64,000 nucleotides of DNA, from the NCBI GenBank assembly GCA_008360975.2, contig CM039184.1, positions 49,566,797 through 49,630,796 of the forward strand, in the 5' to 3' direction. Shown in pieces: positions 11,501-23,383 of the stretch (position 1 is its first letter; every line of letters starts with the position of its first letter). The notes under the pieces were generated by a model. That model was not told the origin of the DNA, did not search any database, and worked only from the letters and a program-made list of their open reading frames with translations. A program made the position numbers and the translations under genes. The DNA comes from Lichenostomus cassidix (lineage: Eukaryota > Chordata > Aves > Passeriformes > Meliphagidae).

Positions 11501-14500
11501 GAAGATTAAAACAAGCTTTCTGAGACAGGTCATTCTAGGTCATGTTGTGTGAGAATGGGTATTAGTATACAATTTCTAATAGGTTGAAGAGCTTGGGAAG
11601 TAACCTGAGTGAGATGCTACAGGCAGTGTTGTGATGCAAACTTAACTGTGAGACTATTCTGTCTGCAAGCTAAATTTAAATTATTGTTCATATGTGTTTT
11701 AATACTTCAACATGTATTGTGGGGTGTGCAAAAGCACTTGGTAGTAGCTTAATTTCAGTCTCACTGTCATCAGTGGAGACATGCTCAGTACTTCTGTTGG
11801 AGGCATAACTGTAGCTAGCACTTTTGGAAGGCCTATAGCAAGTATGTGACAGGGTCATAATAGTTGGGAGATTTTATTTATATTTTCAGGTATAGTGTTT
11901 TGCCATGCGCTAAAATATAGGCACTGTGGTATATGCCTAAAATACCCATTAGTTCTCTTCAGATATTTAGAGCCTGGGGCTTCATTTCAGCCTTCCTATT
12001 GTCTTCATTCCAAACCAGTAACTATTTGCAGGAGTTGGGAAGGCAAAGTTTTTAAGATCAGGTCAAAAATCAAGGTCTAAGGGTCAGCAAATTGACCAGC
12101 ATCTTGCTTTTCATGTAGAAATTAAAAACTCCTGTGCAGAGTTACATCATCTGATGAAATACTAACTCACAGCTGAGTGTAACTTTGCTGCTCCCTAGCA
12201 AGCTGGCCCAGTTTTACGAGCAGGCGAAGAAGGCAGTTGCCTAGAGCGACAGACAAAAGGAGGCAATAAAATCACATTCTAAGCAAGAAAGAGACCCTGT
12301 GACACTGTGCCTGTTTTTGCTGGTTTAATGAGGACTCAGTGCATTCCCCAGGCACCATTCACCTCAAGGTGCTGATGTGCTGAGACTGAGCAAGCTCCTT
12401 ACTAGAGGAGCCATGGCTGTGGTTGTTTGAACATGTCATCTATTTGTGCTTGTCTCTGCTTCAACTTGCTGCTGCTAAAACTGAGTGGAGAAACTTTATA
12501 TGCTCCTTCTCTGCTCCTTTTTCTTGACAGTGCTGTATTACTTTTGCCAAAATGGTTGGATTGGCAGGAGAGCAGGGACAGATGTGCTGCAACTAGAGAG
12601 CTCACAAAATTCATGCTTCACTAAAAAAATCCCTGTTATTATTAGCCTTGCAAATTAGGAATGACAGGCTGCTGAGACTTACTGAGTTTATATTTATGTC
12701 AAGAAACTGATTGCAAGAAATAAGACATGTCTTAGTAAATCTTACATGGGGACTGGATTGCTATAAGGACCTTTTACAGCCATCTCAGGGCTCAGTTAAC
12801 ACTACTTGATGTAGGCTTCCATTTTCCACCCAGTTTTGAGTGCTGAAAATGTTTCCTTCCTTCACTCCACTACTTGTGCTCTGACACCTCTAGAATTTGG
12901 GGTGGATCTCCTCCATGCTGTGAATAGTTTGCTGTATCAGGCTTTGCTAATAGATAGACTCAGTGGAGACTGCAGCATCACTGACAACATGGTTAACAGA
13001 GAGAGAACCTGTCTGGAATGACAGTCATTTGCCCTACTGCTCTTCAGAGGAGCTGCTTGGAGCAGCAGAGTTGTGTGAGCTGAGTGCAGGGACTGAGGCT
13101 GCACTGTACTGGTTTGTGTTAGGCTCACAGCTGGTTTGTCGTGTCATGCAGAGGCATTACTGAAAGCATTGGTAGCCTTCACCACACATCGAGGTCTGTA
13201 ATAGGAAGAAAGGAAATGTGTATGGATTATAAAAAAAAAAAAGAGACAATCTAGTCTCATCAGAAGTAACAAGAATCTGGAAAACACACTACATTTCATT
13301 AGACTTTGCAACTTCAGTGAATCACTGTGTCATCAAAAGGAGATTTATGGGTGGCAGATTATTCCACATTGGCTCACTGGAATGTTCTTACACTTTGTAA
13401 CACCTACATTACTACATACAAAAGAGGATTCTAAACTTGGGTCTCATAAAACAAGGACAAGTTTGAGTTTCTGTATTTTTAATCCAAGAATACATTTTTG
13501 TTGTGGGTGAGCCTGTAATAAAATTCTGCTAACTTCTCTATGTTCTTTGCACAGTTTCGTAAAGTTTTTTTTTTTTCCACTTTTGCTATTTTGATTTTGA
13601 ATATACAGTAATGGGATATGTGTTAGGTTTTCAAGTCACTTCACTTTCACAAATGCTAAGGAGAGGACTCCAGCCTAGAATATGATTTCCAAATATGGAG
13701 GGATAAGGACAATCCTGGTTTTCAGGAGCTGTCAAGCAATGGCATTGTGCACCTGTACAATATACAGATTATTTTCTATTTCAAGGAAAAGAGAAAGTTT
13801 AATACCTGATTGGGTTTGTACCTTTGTAAGCACAGGTGTACTTCATTTCCACCTCCAAGTTCCAGCTATTTTATTCTAAATCCTGCACCACTGGGAATCT
13901 GCCTTGACCCATGGAATGACACTGGAAATTGAAGAGGTTTGCACCCTGTTTTCTTTGTGTTTGTGTGTTTGGGTTTTTTGGTGTGGGTGTTTTCTGGGTT
14001 TTTTAATCTCCTTTAGGAATTTTTTGTTTTCTTTGAAACTGCGCAAGGCAAACATAGCCTTTTCTCTAATGTTGCAAGTGGCCATACCACATCTATAATT
14101 TTATCTCATCTCATGCTTGATTAAAAGGTTCTTCAGACCTAAAATAACGTGATTAATTTTTTTCCTTGTGTTAGTTTCCACTAGAAGATTAAAAGAAGCC
14201 CTTTTAATTCATGCAGAATGAAAATTCTCTTGCACACATATGTACATGTACAGTCACCAAGGATAGGTGCATACACACATGTGCACAGTCAAAAGACACA
14301 CAAGGATGTATGGATAACTAAATTCCCATGGAGTATGCAGTATTAAGATTTCCATGTCAGTCATTCAAATTTGCCCCTATGCCTTTAAATTTTACCCTGT
14401 TGCCCATAAGCATTATAACAACGTATAATTAACTGACCCAGTACTCTATTTTACAGTCCCTTTTCATAACTCAGTGCAGAAAAGTGGGGTGTTCATTTAA

Positions 14501-17137
14501 TTAACCATTTTCAGCTCTTTGTCAGGGTGTGTTTGGAGGCACACTTGCAGGTCACTGTGAAGACCCTATTAGAAGCAGTTGTTTTACTTGTGAAGTCTCC
14601 CATATAATTTCCTAAGATAGTAAATATATAAGCATTTTCAAAAGCTGAATAACACCCAAGCCAGAGGAGCTTTCATTATTGAAGCAAACTTGTTCCACTA
14701 AAGCACAGGAAAGCTGACGCCTAAAGTATCAATTAATTTTGGATGCCCTCTCTGAGACACCAAGGACTGCATTTTTTCAGAGGTACTGGTATTAGATACT
14801 GAGTACAAGACATGATTTTTAGCAGCTTTGGTTGTAGCTGAGAGTGTTCAGTGTTTTTGCATATCAACCTTAGGACTTCCAAGTCAGATCCCCAGAAAAT
14901 GAAGAACCTAGAATTAATGACCACCCCTGAAAATTTAAATTACTTAATTAGCATCATAGGAAATCCGGGGTGGAAGCCAGGATGGAATTGTCTCCCCCTC
15001 TGCAATGTTCACTTTCTAAGCTGTGAATGTGGTTCTTTTCCTGTAATTCCTTGCCTCATTCCTAACCTCAGCTAAAAATAAATTGGCAATCTGCTTTATT
15101 TTATGGTCCTACATCATCTTTAAAGGTAGTTACTATAAAATAGGCAAAATATGCTCGCAAGTGCTTTTAACTTACTCATTAAGCCATACTTTCCCTCCCT
15201 AGCCTACCCTTGGAGTCTTCTCACATGCTTAGTTTGCTTCCCTGGGGACTTTATCCTGCTCTACTCTCCATTTATCTCATTCTGCTTGTCTTAACCAGTT
15301 CTTTCATACATTTGTGGATTTCTGTCCAATGTGTCTGTCTCTTTACATTGCCCAGCACCTGTTTTTTCCCCTCTTCTAGCTACAGGTCCTAATCTCCCAT
15401 TTCACTCTTTTTGTGCAATCTGTCTGTCTGTTGTTCCTCCCCCTCTCTCTCCTGCCTTGTTCTCATCTTTTTGGCCAACCACTCACTCTTAGCTTATCTG
15501 TCCCTGTGATTTCCAGGGTTCATGGCTTCCCTTAGCTATTTTGAGCTTCCCTTCTCCCCAGTTCCCCATTTTACTGCATTCCTCCCTTTCCCCAGGGGCA
15601 GTGGCGTGGCCCCTGCTTCTCCCTGACAGACACTTCTCCTAGGACAGTGAAAAGGAGCTTTAGTCTTTGAGAATATATCCTGGTAGTGATGACAAGCGTG
15701 ATGAATTCCCATATGATGAGAACGTTTGAGATGGACCTAAAGGCTTCTGGGTCTTGAAGTTGCTTATGGCAGCAAAGATACACATTGCACTCTCTCTGAG
15801 GAAATGCAATCCAAATACATACCAGAAAGTAAAGGAAGAGAAGGGACAGAAGGCTGAGATGTTTCTCTGCAAGTCTGTCCAAGTTTCTGTGTCACTGCTT
15901 TTGCAGAGATTGTTGTGGCAAGGAATCTTGGAATCATATCTGAAACAGAAATTAGGGAGAGGCTGAACGTAGCCTAGGGAGTATGTGCATGTCTGCAGCT
16001 GGGTTAAGAGTGGCCCATCTGCTGTGCAGGGTTTCATGAGTGTTTTCTTCTTCTAAGTGAACTATACCTACTGCCCAAGTGGCAAGTGAATTTTAGATGC
16101 ATAAGTCAAAATATTAATGTTGCAAGGTTGCTGGTGAATAAAGTTTTAACAATCTGATTTTACATTAGTGTCTGTGTGTATGTCTTAATTTTTTTCGTGC
16201 ACATTACGTGGAAAATAAAATCACTCCTCTCTGATGTGTTTGTGCTAATAGAAAATGAAGCCATTTACACTCCATTGTTAATGTGATTTCATGGTATTTA
16301 TTGACATGGCAAGTTTATTTTAGACATATGATGACCTGGGGGAGTAGGATTATAATAACAACATTAATTTGTCTTCTTAGTGCTAAGAACAAAATAAAGA
16401 AAAAAAAAGAAAAAAACTTGCTAAGCTTTGTTTAGCCTGCAGGGGTTCTGGAAAAGCAGCTGTCACTTTTTAAAGTCTTATTTAGTATATGCCATCATTT
16501 TTCATCTGGATCCTGAATTGATAGTGCAGCTGTGCTGGAGGAAAAGGAAGCTTCCACCTTTCCAAGTCCAGAACAATGTACTTAATCTTGGAGACAAGCA
16601 CTGAGAGCAAAAGGGAGTGTGTGCATGAATCTGATTATTCTGGCATGGAAATGGTGGCAGCGGATTTCTGTGTCTAGTCTACTGTTGCTAATAGTGATTT
16701 CTGTAAGTTGATGGAGCACAGAGTACCTTATTACCAAATGCCTTCACAGACATGTTTTGCAATCATTGCCATGTCACAGTTGTGCAGTGCTGTGCTCTGA
16801 AGTGTTGTGAAGGCCCTTAGGCAGCCTCAATGTAAAAACATTTGCTGAAGGATCATGAAGACAACTATCATCATCCAAGGGTGAATTTTAATTCAAAATA
16901 ATCTTTATCCACAAATAAAATCTGTCATTTGGTTCATTGCTTCAGTAATTTTTTTTTTTTTTTTTTAACGGAAGCAAGGATAGTTTAGATCTATTCTTGG
17001 CAGTTAATCATATTTGCGGAGCTATTTAAATAATTCAGTAACTCTCTTTCATGAGTTATGCATTGCTTATTGTAGGGAATTACATCAGTCTGTCCTTTCA
17101 TCAATGTAAGTATGTATAAACCAGCAGATACAAAAAT
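8566..17137. other. Intergenic, no gene recognised
   Basis: This is AT-rich sequence upstream of the NWD2 promoter. No coding exon, RNA gene or clear interspersed repeat was recognised. Short simple tracts are present, including a run of A near 13232, a run of T at 13565-13576, and a pyrimidine-rich stretch at about 15185-15600 that keeps some frames open without resembling a protein. A piece near 11325-11400 may be a very old repeat, but I cannot name it. Confidence 0.6.
16949..16966. repeat. T homopolymer, 18 bases
   Basis: Eighteen consecutive T follow GCTTCAGTAA. It could be an expanded mononucleotide run or the complement of an old poly(A) tail, but no retrocopy can be identified next to it. 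Confidence 0.8.
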
Positions 17138-17548
17138 AGAATTATAGAATCATCAAGGTTGGAAGAGACCTTTAAGGTCATTGAGTCCAACTGTCCACCC
17201 ATCACTGCCCCTGTAACCCCTGAACCACTAAACCACATCACCCAGTGCTAGCCAGATCCAGATCCCTCTTGAACACCTCCAAGGACGTGACCACCACATC
17301 CATGGGCAACCTATTCCAATGCCTGACTACCATGACAGTGAAAAGTTTTTTCTAATATCTAATCTGAATCTCCCCTGTCTCAGCTTAAGGTCTTTCCCTC
17401 TAATAGTCTCACTGCAGGCATGGCAGAAGAGACCAGCCCCCACCTCACTGCAAGCTCCTTTCGGGTTCTTGTAGAGAGCAACGAGATCCACCCTGAGCCT
17501 CCTCCAGGCTAAACAACCCCAGCTTCCTCAGCTGCTCCTCATAAGACA
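17138..17548 (-). mobile_element. CR1 LINE fragment, 3' end, minus strand
   Basis: The sequence begins AGAATTATAGAATCATCAAGG and continues with the characteristic complement of the avian CR1 3' region: ggttggaagagacc, ctattccaatgcctgac, and agcttcctcagctgctcctc. The element is therefore inserted on the minus strand with its 3' end at the low coordinate and is heavily 5' truncated, as nearly all CR1 copies are. It keeps no usable reverse transcriptase frame. Its truncated end runs into an inverted copy of its last 18 bases (separate entry). Confidence 0.93.
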
Positions 17549-17571
17549 AAACATGTCTTATGAGGAACAGC
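17531..17571. repeat. Inverted repeat at the truncated end of the CR1 copy
   Basis: Arms at 17531-17548 and 17554-17571 are complementary at 17 of 18 positions with a 5-base spacer. The left arm is CR1 sequence (gctgctcctcataagaca). The right arm is the same sequence inverted, and the following bases do not continue CR1 in either direction that I can recognise. Confidence 0.85.
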
Positions 17572-20500
17572 AAAAATGTTTCAGGGCTCCCAGTGCTGCA
17601 TTCATTGAAGGTTGCTGTCAGGGTGAGATCATGTACCAGCCCCTTTTCTGCATTGCTTTTTTTGGGAAGAAAATCTGCCTGTTTGGGCTGGACAGGAGCA
17701 GCATCTGACACCACGCAGAGACAAGTGCCCGGACACTCACTGCCTGCTTACTCCAGGCATCAGCCTCTGACTCAATCTTTGCCAAGTTCTCTGTGAGCAG
17801 GTAAGTGTGCTGAACATGCCATTTGATATTTTCTATCAGTTGAGCTGCCTGATGGGTGCAATCACTCCTTTTTTAATTTCCCTCTGTAAGAGAGTTGGCG
17901 GATGCTCTTCCAAGAGACATGGTTTTCTCGTTTGTCGGGATGCCAACTGAAACCAGTTGGACGGCTTTAAATCTTTTATAAAAACAACTATGCAAAAGCT
18001 TTGCTTTAAGGGGCCCAACTACCCACAAAAATCTAAAAATAATAAATACCCTCTTCTTCAGATTTAGAGTTTGCTCTCCCAGTAGGAGTGTGTGAACTTG
18101 CTTTACTGGCTTTTTTGGTAGCCTCCTTCTATTTGCAGAAGTGAGGCCTGAAGACGCAAAGTGACAGTTCAGACATGCTTGGGGAACCCAAACCCAAATT
18201 CTTGAGCCTCAGTTGAGGTGGCTGTTTTACTCTTTTTCTGTTAAAAGAAAGGAATCAAAGCAATTGAAAGCATTTTATCATTCCTCCCCAAATTCATTTG
18301 TTCGTGAAAGCACATAAAAATATGAAAGATGAGGAAAAGTGTCTTCCTTTGAGGACATGAGTACTCAGCCCTGGTGATTTCAGTAGGAGACAACACAGCT
18401 AGAGCTGGAATGAAGCACAGCAGTTAAACAAATTACTAGATCTGAGTCAGGAAAATGATTCCCTCCAGACCAGGCAGGACATCAAGTGTATTTACCCCAC
18501 AAATTCTCATGTCTCCCGGAGTTCTGTGCTGTGCTGTACAAAGTATGCAGGCTTCAGTTTGTTACTGGGTGTTGAAAAATGTGTTTTGGTGCATTATAAT
18601 ATGCAACTAAGTAAAATGGATTTCCTTTAGGTTTTCTTTGCCCCAAATGTATGTTATATATTTTCTTCAACTCACTGAATGAGGTATGGTCAAGGTGTCA
18701 GGATTTAACTCCCAGGCCTGTCAACATTTCCTGTGCAATGACTAAACAAGTCAATTACGAGTAGGTTGTCTGAAAAATTTAAGGATCTAATTCCAGGTGA
18801 TCATGATGCATCTTTGGCTACTGCTGAATCCTTAGTTCCCTAATTGCTAATTTAGGTCATTCAGCCTTATGGTTTCTGAGAGCCTCATTCCTCAGAATAT
18901 AATTCTTTCCAAGGATGTGCAGAAGCCAGGGAGTCCAAGCTGCAGCTGATGACTGAATATGTTTATCAGAAAGTTTATATGCATCATTTCCTTATTAGTA
19001 AGCTGTGAGGGAGCTGAGATACAAGCTGTAGTATCTTACCTCACAGGAGGGATGGAAGCATTAGAAATCATGAGAAAAACATAAGCACCAGGTTCCACTG
19101 GATGTTCATTACAAATTTCAGTAGTTGTGATCCTTAAAATGAAAGAACTTATTTAAAAAATTGAAATAATCTAATTTACCAATTCAGGATTAGGCCAGGA
19201 CAGTGGACTTAAGTCCACTAGCCTTGAGAGGACTACTTTTGGTATTGTCATAACACAACTGCATAAGACATCATTTAACTCATCACGAGGAAAATAGCAT
19301 TTCAATCCACATTCTGTGCTAAATTCAACTTGTGGCATTGAAACACTGAGAGCAGATAGGTGTTACAAGTTACCATGGCACCTCCTTGGTGATTTCCACT
19401 TCATAGTTCCCTTGAGCAGTGGTGCCTTTTGAATTTTTCACAACTCTGCTTCCTGGAATGGTGTGTTTGTGTTGTGCTGCTTTTTCAATTTTTGTTCTCA
19501 GGTATAACACTGAAACTGAGTTTTTAAGACCAAATGTTTTTCTTTGATGGCACAAACTTGAGGTGTGAAACATTAGGAGCTCAGACCAGGTGCTGGGGCT
19601 GTTTGCACTGCTGGGTCTGTCTGCCTCTGCAGCACTGCTTGGCGAGTAATGTGCTTGCAGTTTGGCAGTGTTTTGGGAAGCCAGCAGCACAGAGGTTTCT
19701 TGACATAGGTGTGACCTTTATTTAGGAATGAATTAAAGTTTCATTCTCCGTATTAACAGTGTCACAGAGGTTGCTTGCTGCTCTCCAGAGACAGGCAGCT
19801 GAGCTATTCAGAAGAGAAAAGCACAGTGCTGAATAATCTGTTGAGCAAATAACTGTCTGTGCCTTTGGAGTGCAGCAATATTGTGATTGTTCAGAGAAAA
19901 CAGCACTGAAAATGTCTGACAATAGTAAAGTCTTACAAACTTTAATGTCATACATTTATTACTCACAAACTTAATTATATATCATAGTGAAATGTATAAA
20001 GCTGTTTACTTTTGTACTCTTAGGGGCTTTTGGGACATTTTGAAACAGTACAGAGATGGATGGCACCTTACAGCTGTTACATTTCAGAGTCTTGCTGTGT
20101 TTTCAGGACACACTAAAATGGTCAATGACAATATTCTCTTAGCTGTAAAACTTTATATGTGTTCCAGGTAAACAGGATTAGGTTTAGTTAACTGTAGCTT
20201 ATTAAGTGTATTAATTTGCTATCATACCTATTCTGTAATTTAATTAATGTCTTAATGGATACTTACATTAATATTTTTGGGCCCATCTGCCCTATTTTCC
20301 CTTGCAAATAAACGTCTATGTTATAGATAAACAAATTAGTGGATGCTGAAGGACAGAATTGCCTTTTCGTCTATGTTATAGATCGATTTTGAAACCCAGA
20401 AGTGACAGCAGTGGAAGGACAGGCACCACTAAGTTACAGGGAAAGGCATCTGTATTGGGTTTGGGTTAAAGTGCATTTTTGAGGTGTCTTTCCTGGTTGT

Positions 20501-22308
20501 CCCCAGTTAGTAGGTATTGGGTGGCATCAAGCAATAATCTTGTTGTGCATGAACCAGATTCTTTTCAGGTGATACTAAACTGAAAGACAAGCTGTGACAT
20601 TCACCCCATGCCACACTGGAGATAATCCAAAGGAAAATAAACCTAAAATGTGTCCTGTTTGTGCCAAAACCTCTGTATCTACAGAGTGGTCCACACTACT
20701 TGCTAATGTAGACCAAGCTAAAAATTAGAACAAATGAGAATCTTTTTCCTTCAATAATTTCCAGAAAACGGGAAACAAAACATCCATCATCCCTATAGAA
20801 ACACAGACCTTAGGATTTTTTTTTCCTAGCAGAAAAGAAATAACATTACTATGTTATTACTGATTAATTTAAATTGCACCATTTGAATTCCTGTGTAATT
20901 GAAAGATCAGAAATAAGGATGGGACGAAATAGATTTATCTGATATTCCAGTTTCTCTCTACTGCTACATAATCAGTTTTTGGTGGAAAAGTGGCCAATGT
21001 ATTGTCTGTGTTCTAATCAGCACCTCTGACTTTTAAAATTTATTTTAGTTTCAACTTTTCCACTGTCCTTAAAAAATAAAGTAATTTGTACTTACAGTCA
21101 AGTAGAGTTAGCTCAGCCCTGTGCATTGTCTGCTTACAGATGTGGTAAATATATTAGGTGAAGGGGACCATGTGATCCACCAGCACATATACACACTTGC
21201 ACACACACAAAGTCAATTCAAACTGAGTAGCATTCCAGAAGTTGCTAATATATTTAAAGTGATGAGCATCTGACATTTATCAGGTAATTTCTTATAAGAT
21301 AGTAATATAAATATTGTGGTAAATACTTAATACCATGTAATAACATAACATTATTGTGATACTATGTGATAATAATTATATAATATAAATACATTAATAT
21401 ATTGTAGTGAATAAAGTTAATGTTTAGGCTTATAAATGGCAACTGTTTTTCTTTGGAAAGTTTTCCCAAACCTGTCATTCTGACATTCTATAACATGGTG
21501 TCCATAATGGAATACATGCAGAGAAAGCATGTAAATTTACGGCATAGTCTGTATATTTAATTTTTAATGAAACAAGGAACAGCAGGTTCCTTAGGTCCAG
21601 ATCAACTGACTTTACATTGGCTTCAAGGTGGTTTGGCCTTATAGATTCAGCTCTCTTCAGTGCCTCTCCAGCTGGGGCTGACTTCTATCTCAGTCAGGAT
21701 GTGCTGAGGATTTTCAGGATCGAGGAGGATTTTCATTATGTACACTCAAATGGCCATTTCTTCAACGGACATGTTATTTTCTCTGAAATCCTGTTTTCTT
21801 GCACCCTGCAGGAAAGCACTGGAGTGAGACATACAATGAATTATTTATTAGACTGACTGGGTCAGGTATGTGGCAATAGTGTATTTCAAGTGCAAAACAG
21901 TGTGCAGTGAATAGCAGCAGTTTGATGTGATTTTCTGCTTACAGTGGCTCTTCAGTCTCTAAGAACCAAAACCAAGAGTGTATGTTGAAGTGCATGTTGG
22001 AGTGTTTTCCTGTTTTCTGAGATGGCATGAGCTTTATGTGTCCTTAAGCTCAAGGCTTGGGGAATGCTCTTGTTCTGCCGTGTCTGGCTTGGTACATGGA
22101 AGCATTCTGCTCTGCCTGCAGCTTCCAGAGCAGCACACAACTGAGGAAGAACTGCTAGGAAAACAAGTTGTGGGAAGTCCAAGCATTCAGGGAAAAGGGC
22201 ATCTGGACCTGGAGCATTCTTGTGGACTCCTCAGTGAGAAGGCCCCTTGGGAGGACATGCAGGGGAGGATCCTGTCTGTGCTCTGCCAGGGAAGGATAGC
22301 ACAGGAGG
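17572..22308. other. Intergenic, no gene recognised
   Basis: AT-rich DNA with no coding exon, RNA gene or named repeat that I can support. It contains the spaced 16-bp direct repeat at 20313-20383 and a very AT-rich patch at about 21290-21420. Confidence 0.6.
20313..20383. repeat. Spaced direct repeat of 16 bp
   Basis: The same 16 bases, cgtctatgttatagat, occur at 20313-20328 and 20368-20383, separated by 39 bases. The unit contains a small internal inverted repeat (ctat/atag). It is probably a local duplication. Confidence 0.85.
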
Positions 22309-22764
22309 TGTTATGATCCAATTTTGGCGATTATTAGAGATGCCTCTGCCTGGATTACATGCAACCATATGCCAAAGTCAATAGTAAGGATTTTATTTAA
22401 CAGTAAATATGAGGTAGAGAGAGACAGAAATAGGGAAAAGAGCGAGTGGGGGAGAGAAAGAGAGTGACAGAAGACAGATTAGTAGAAAGATACTCACTAC
22501 TTCTGTAGATGCAGTAGTGTCCCATTGGTCCTATTCTCCTGGTCTTCTCAGTGGTGAGGGTCCCACAGAACATGGAGTTGAATGAGTTAGTACATGTTCA
22601 GGCACATGTAGGAATGCCCAGACACCTTCCCTGTGGGGAGTTTTACATTGTCTTTTGCAACATTTATGGATCATGTGCACTCCTCTGGTGGAAGGCCTCA
22701 GAAAGCAGTCTGAGGGGCACCTTGGGGGTCTTTGATGGTTTATGACTCCTTCTGAGACATGACA
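22309..22764 (-). mobile_element. Probable solo LTR of an endogenous retrovirus (element A), minus strand
   Basis: Read on the minus strand the element starts TGTCATGTCT at 22764 and ends GGATCATAACA at 22309, giving TG...CA ends. An inverted CCAAT-type site lies near 22525, a CT-rich stretch at 22419-22485, and an AATAAA signal at 22397-22392, about 88 bases before the end, as expected for U3-R-U5 order. Length is 456 bp. No gag, pol or env sequence is attached. A clean target-site duplication was not found, probably because a second LTR-like element abuts it. The family name is not known to me. Confidence 0.6.
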
Positions 22765-22765
22765 G

Positions 22766-23383
22766 TGTGGCTTCGCTTGCTTTCTGGTCAGGCAGCATGC
22801 CCCGAAGCCACAACCAGGAGGCAAGCTGCCGCGCTGTGCACACGCCGGGCATGCCTCGGCAGCAAACTCACGGGCTGGTCTGCGGAGTCCCTGGGGGACG
22901 GAGGCAGGCAGGAACCGAGGTGGGATGAAAGAATGTGTGGCACACAGTCTGCAGTCTTCCAGGGATTTATTGAGGGTTTTTGGGTGAGGGTCTGGAGAGA
23001 AGGAACGGCGAGACGGGGACAGACAGAAGTCTGGAAGTCCGGAGGCTGTGAGCCCTGAACACACAGTTGCAGGGGATTATAAGGGAAGGGAGAAGGGGAG
23101 TGGCTAGCCCGAGGAGCCAACCAGGGAAGTCCGAGGGAAGAAGGAAGGGGGTATAAACCAATAGGCTTCTGATAGGGGAGGGTACAGAATTCAAAAGAAC
23201 CAATCATATACAATACTAAGGAGAACAAAGGAGAAACCTCTAGAACATAATCCATATAGGGAAGGGGGCGGGGCAGAGTGCAGGACCAATGATCTTCAGC
23301 TTTGGTGCATGCTTAATTTCCCCAACTGCAGGGGCTCATGGTTGGTTTCCACCAGTCTCCATGACCTAAACAGACCAGGCTGT
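22766..23383 (-). mobile_element. Probable solo LTR (element B), minus strand, adjoining element A
   Basis: This block is more GC-rich than its surroundings. On the minus strand it shows LTR order: CCAAT-like sites at about 23150-23210, a TTATAA box at 23082-23077, and an AATAAA at 22971-22966, about 106 bases downstream, then a GC-rich U5-like segment. Tentative ends are TGTGACAGCC at 23383 and CCACA near 22766. The ends are uncertain and no target-site duplication was confirmed. No viral coding sequence is present. Open frames inside it are non-coding shadows. Confidence 0.55.

Noticed and set aside
15571..16037. Two overlapping minus-strand frames of 103 and 125 codons
   Set aside because: No recognisable domain and no conserved-looking motif; they sit next to a pyrimidine-rich stretch that depletes stops.
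22531..23255. Minus-strand frames of 155-177 codons rich in Pro, Ser and Arg
   Set aside because: They lie inside LTR-like sequence with promoter and polyadenylation signals and match no viral or cellular protein that I recognise; treated as non-coding.
22758..23365. catgac at 22758-22763 and 23360-23365 as a target-site duplication around LTR element B
   Set aside because: The implied ends are not TG...CA, and a 6-base match within the searched flanks is not improbable.
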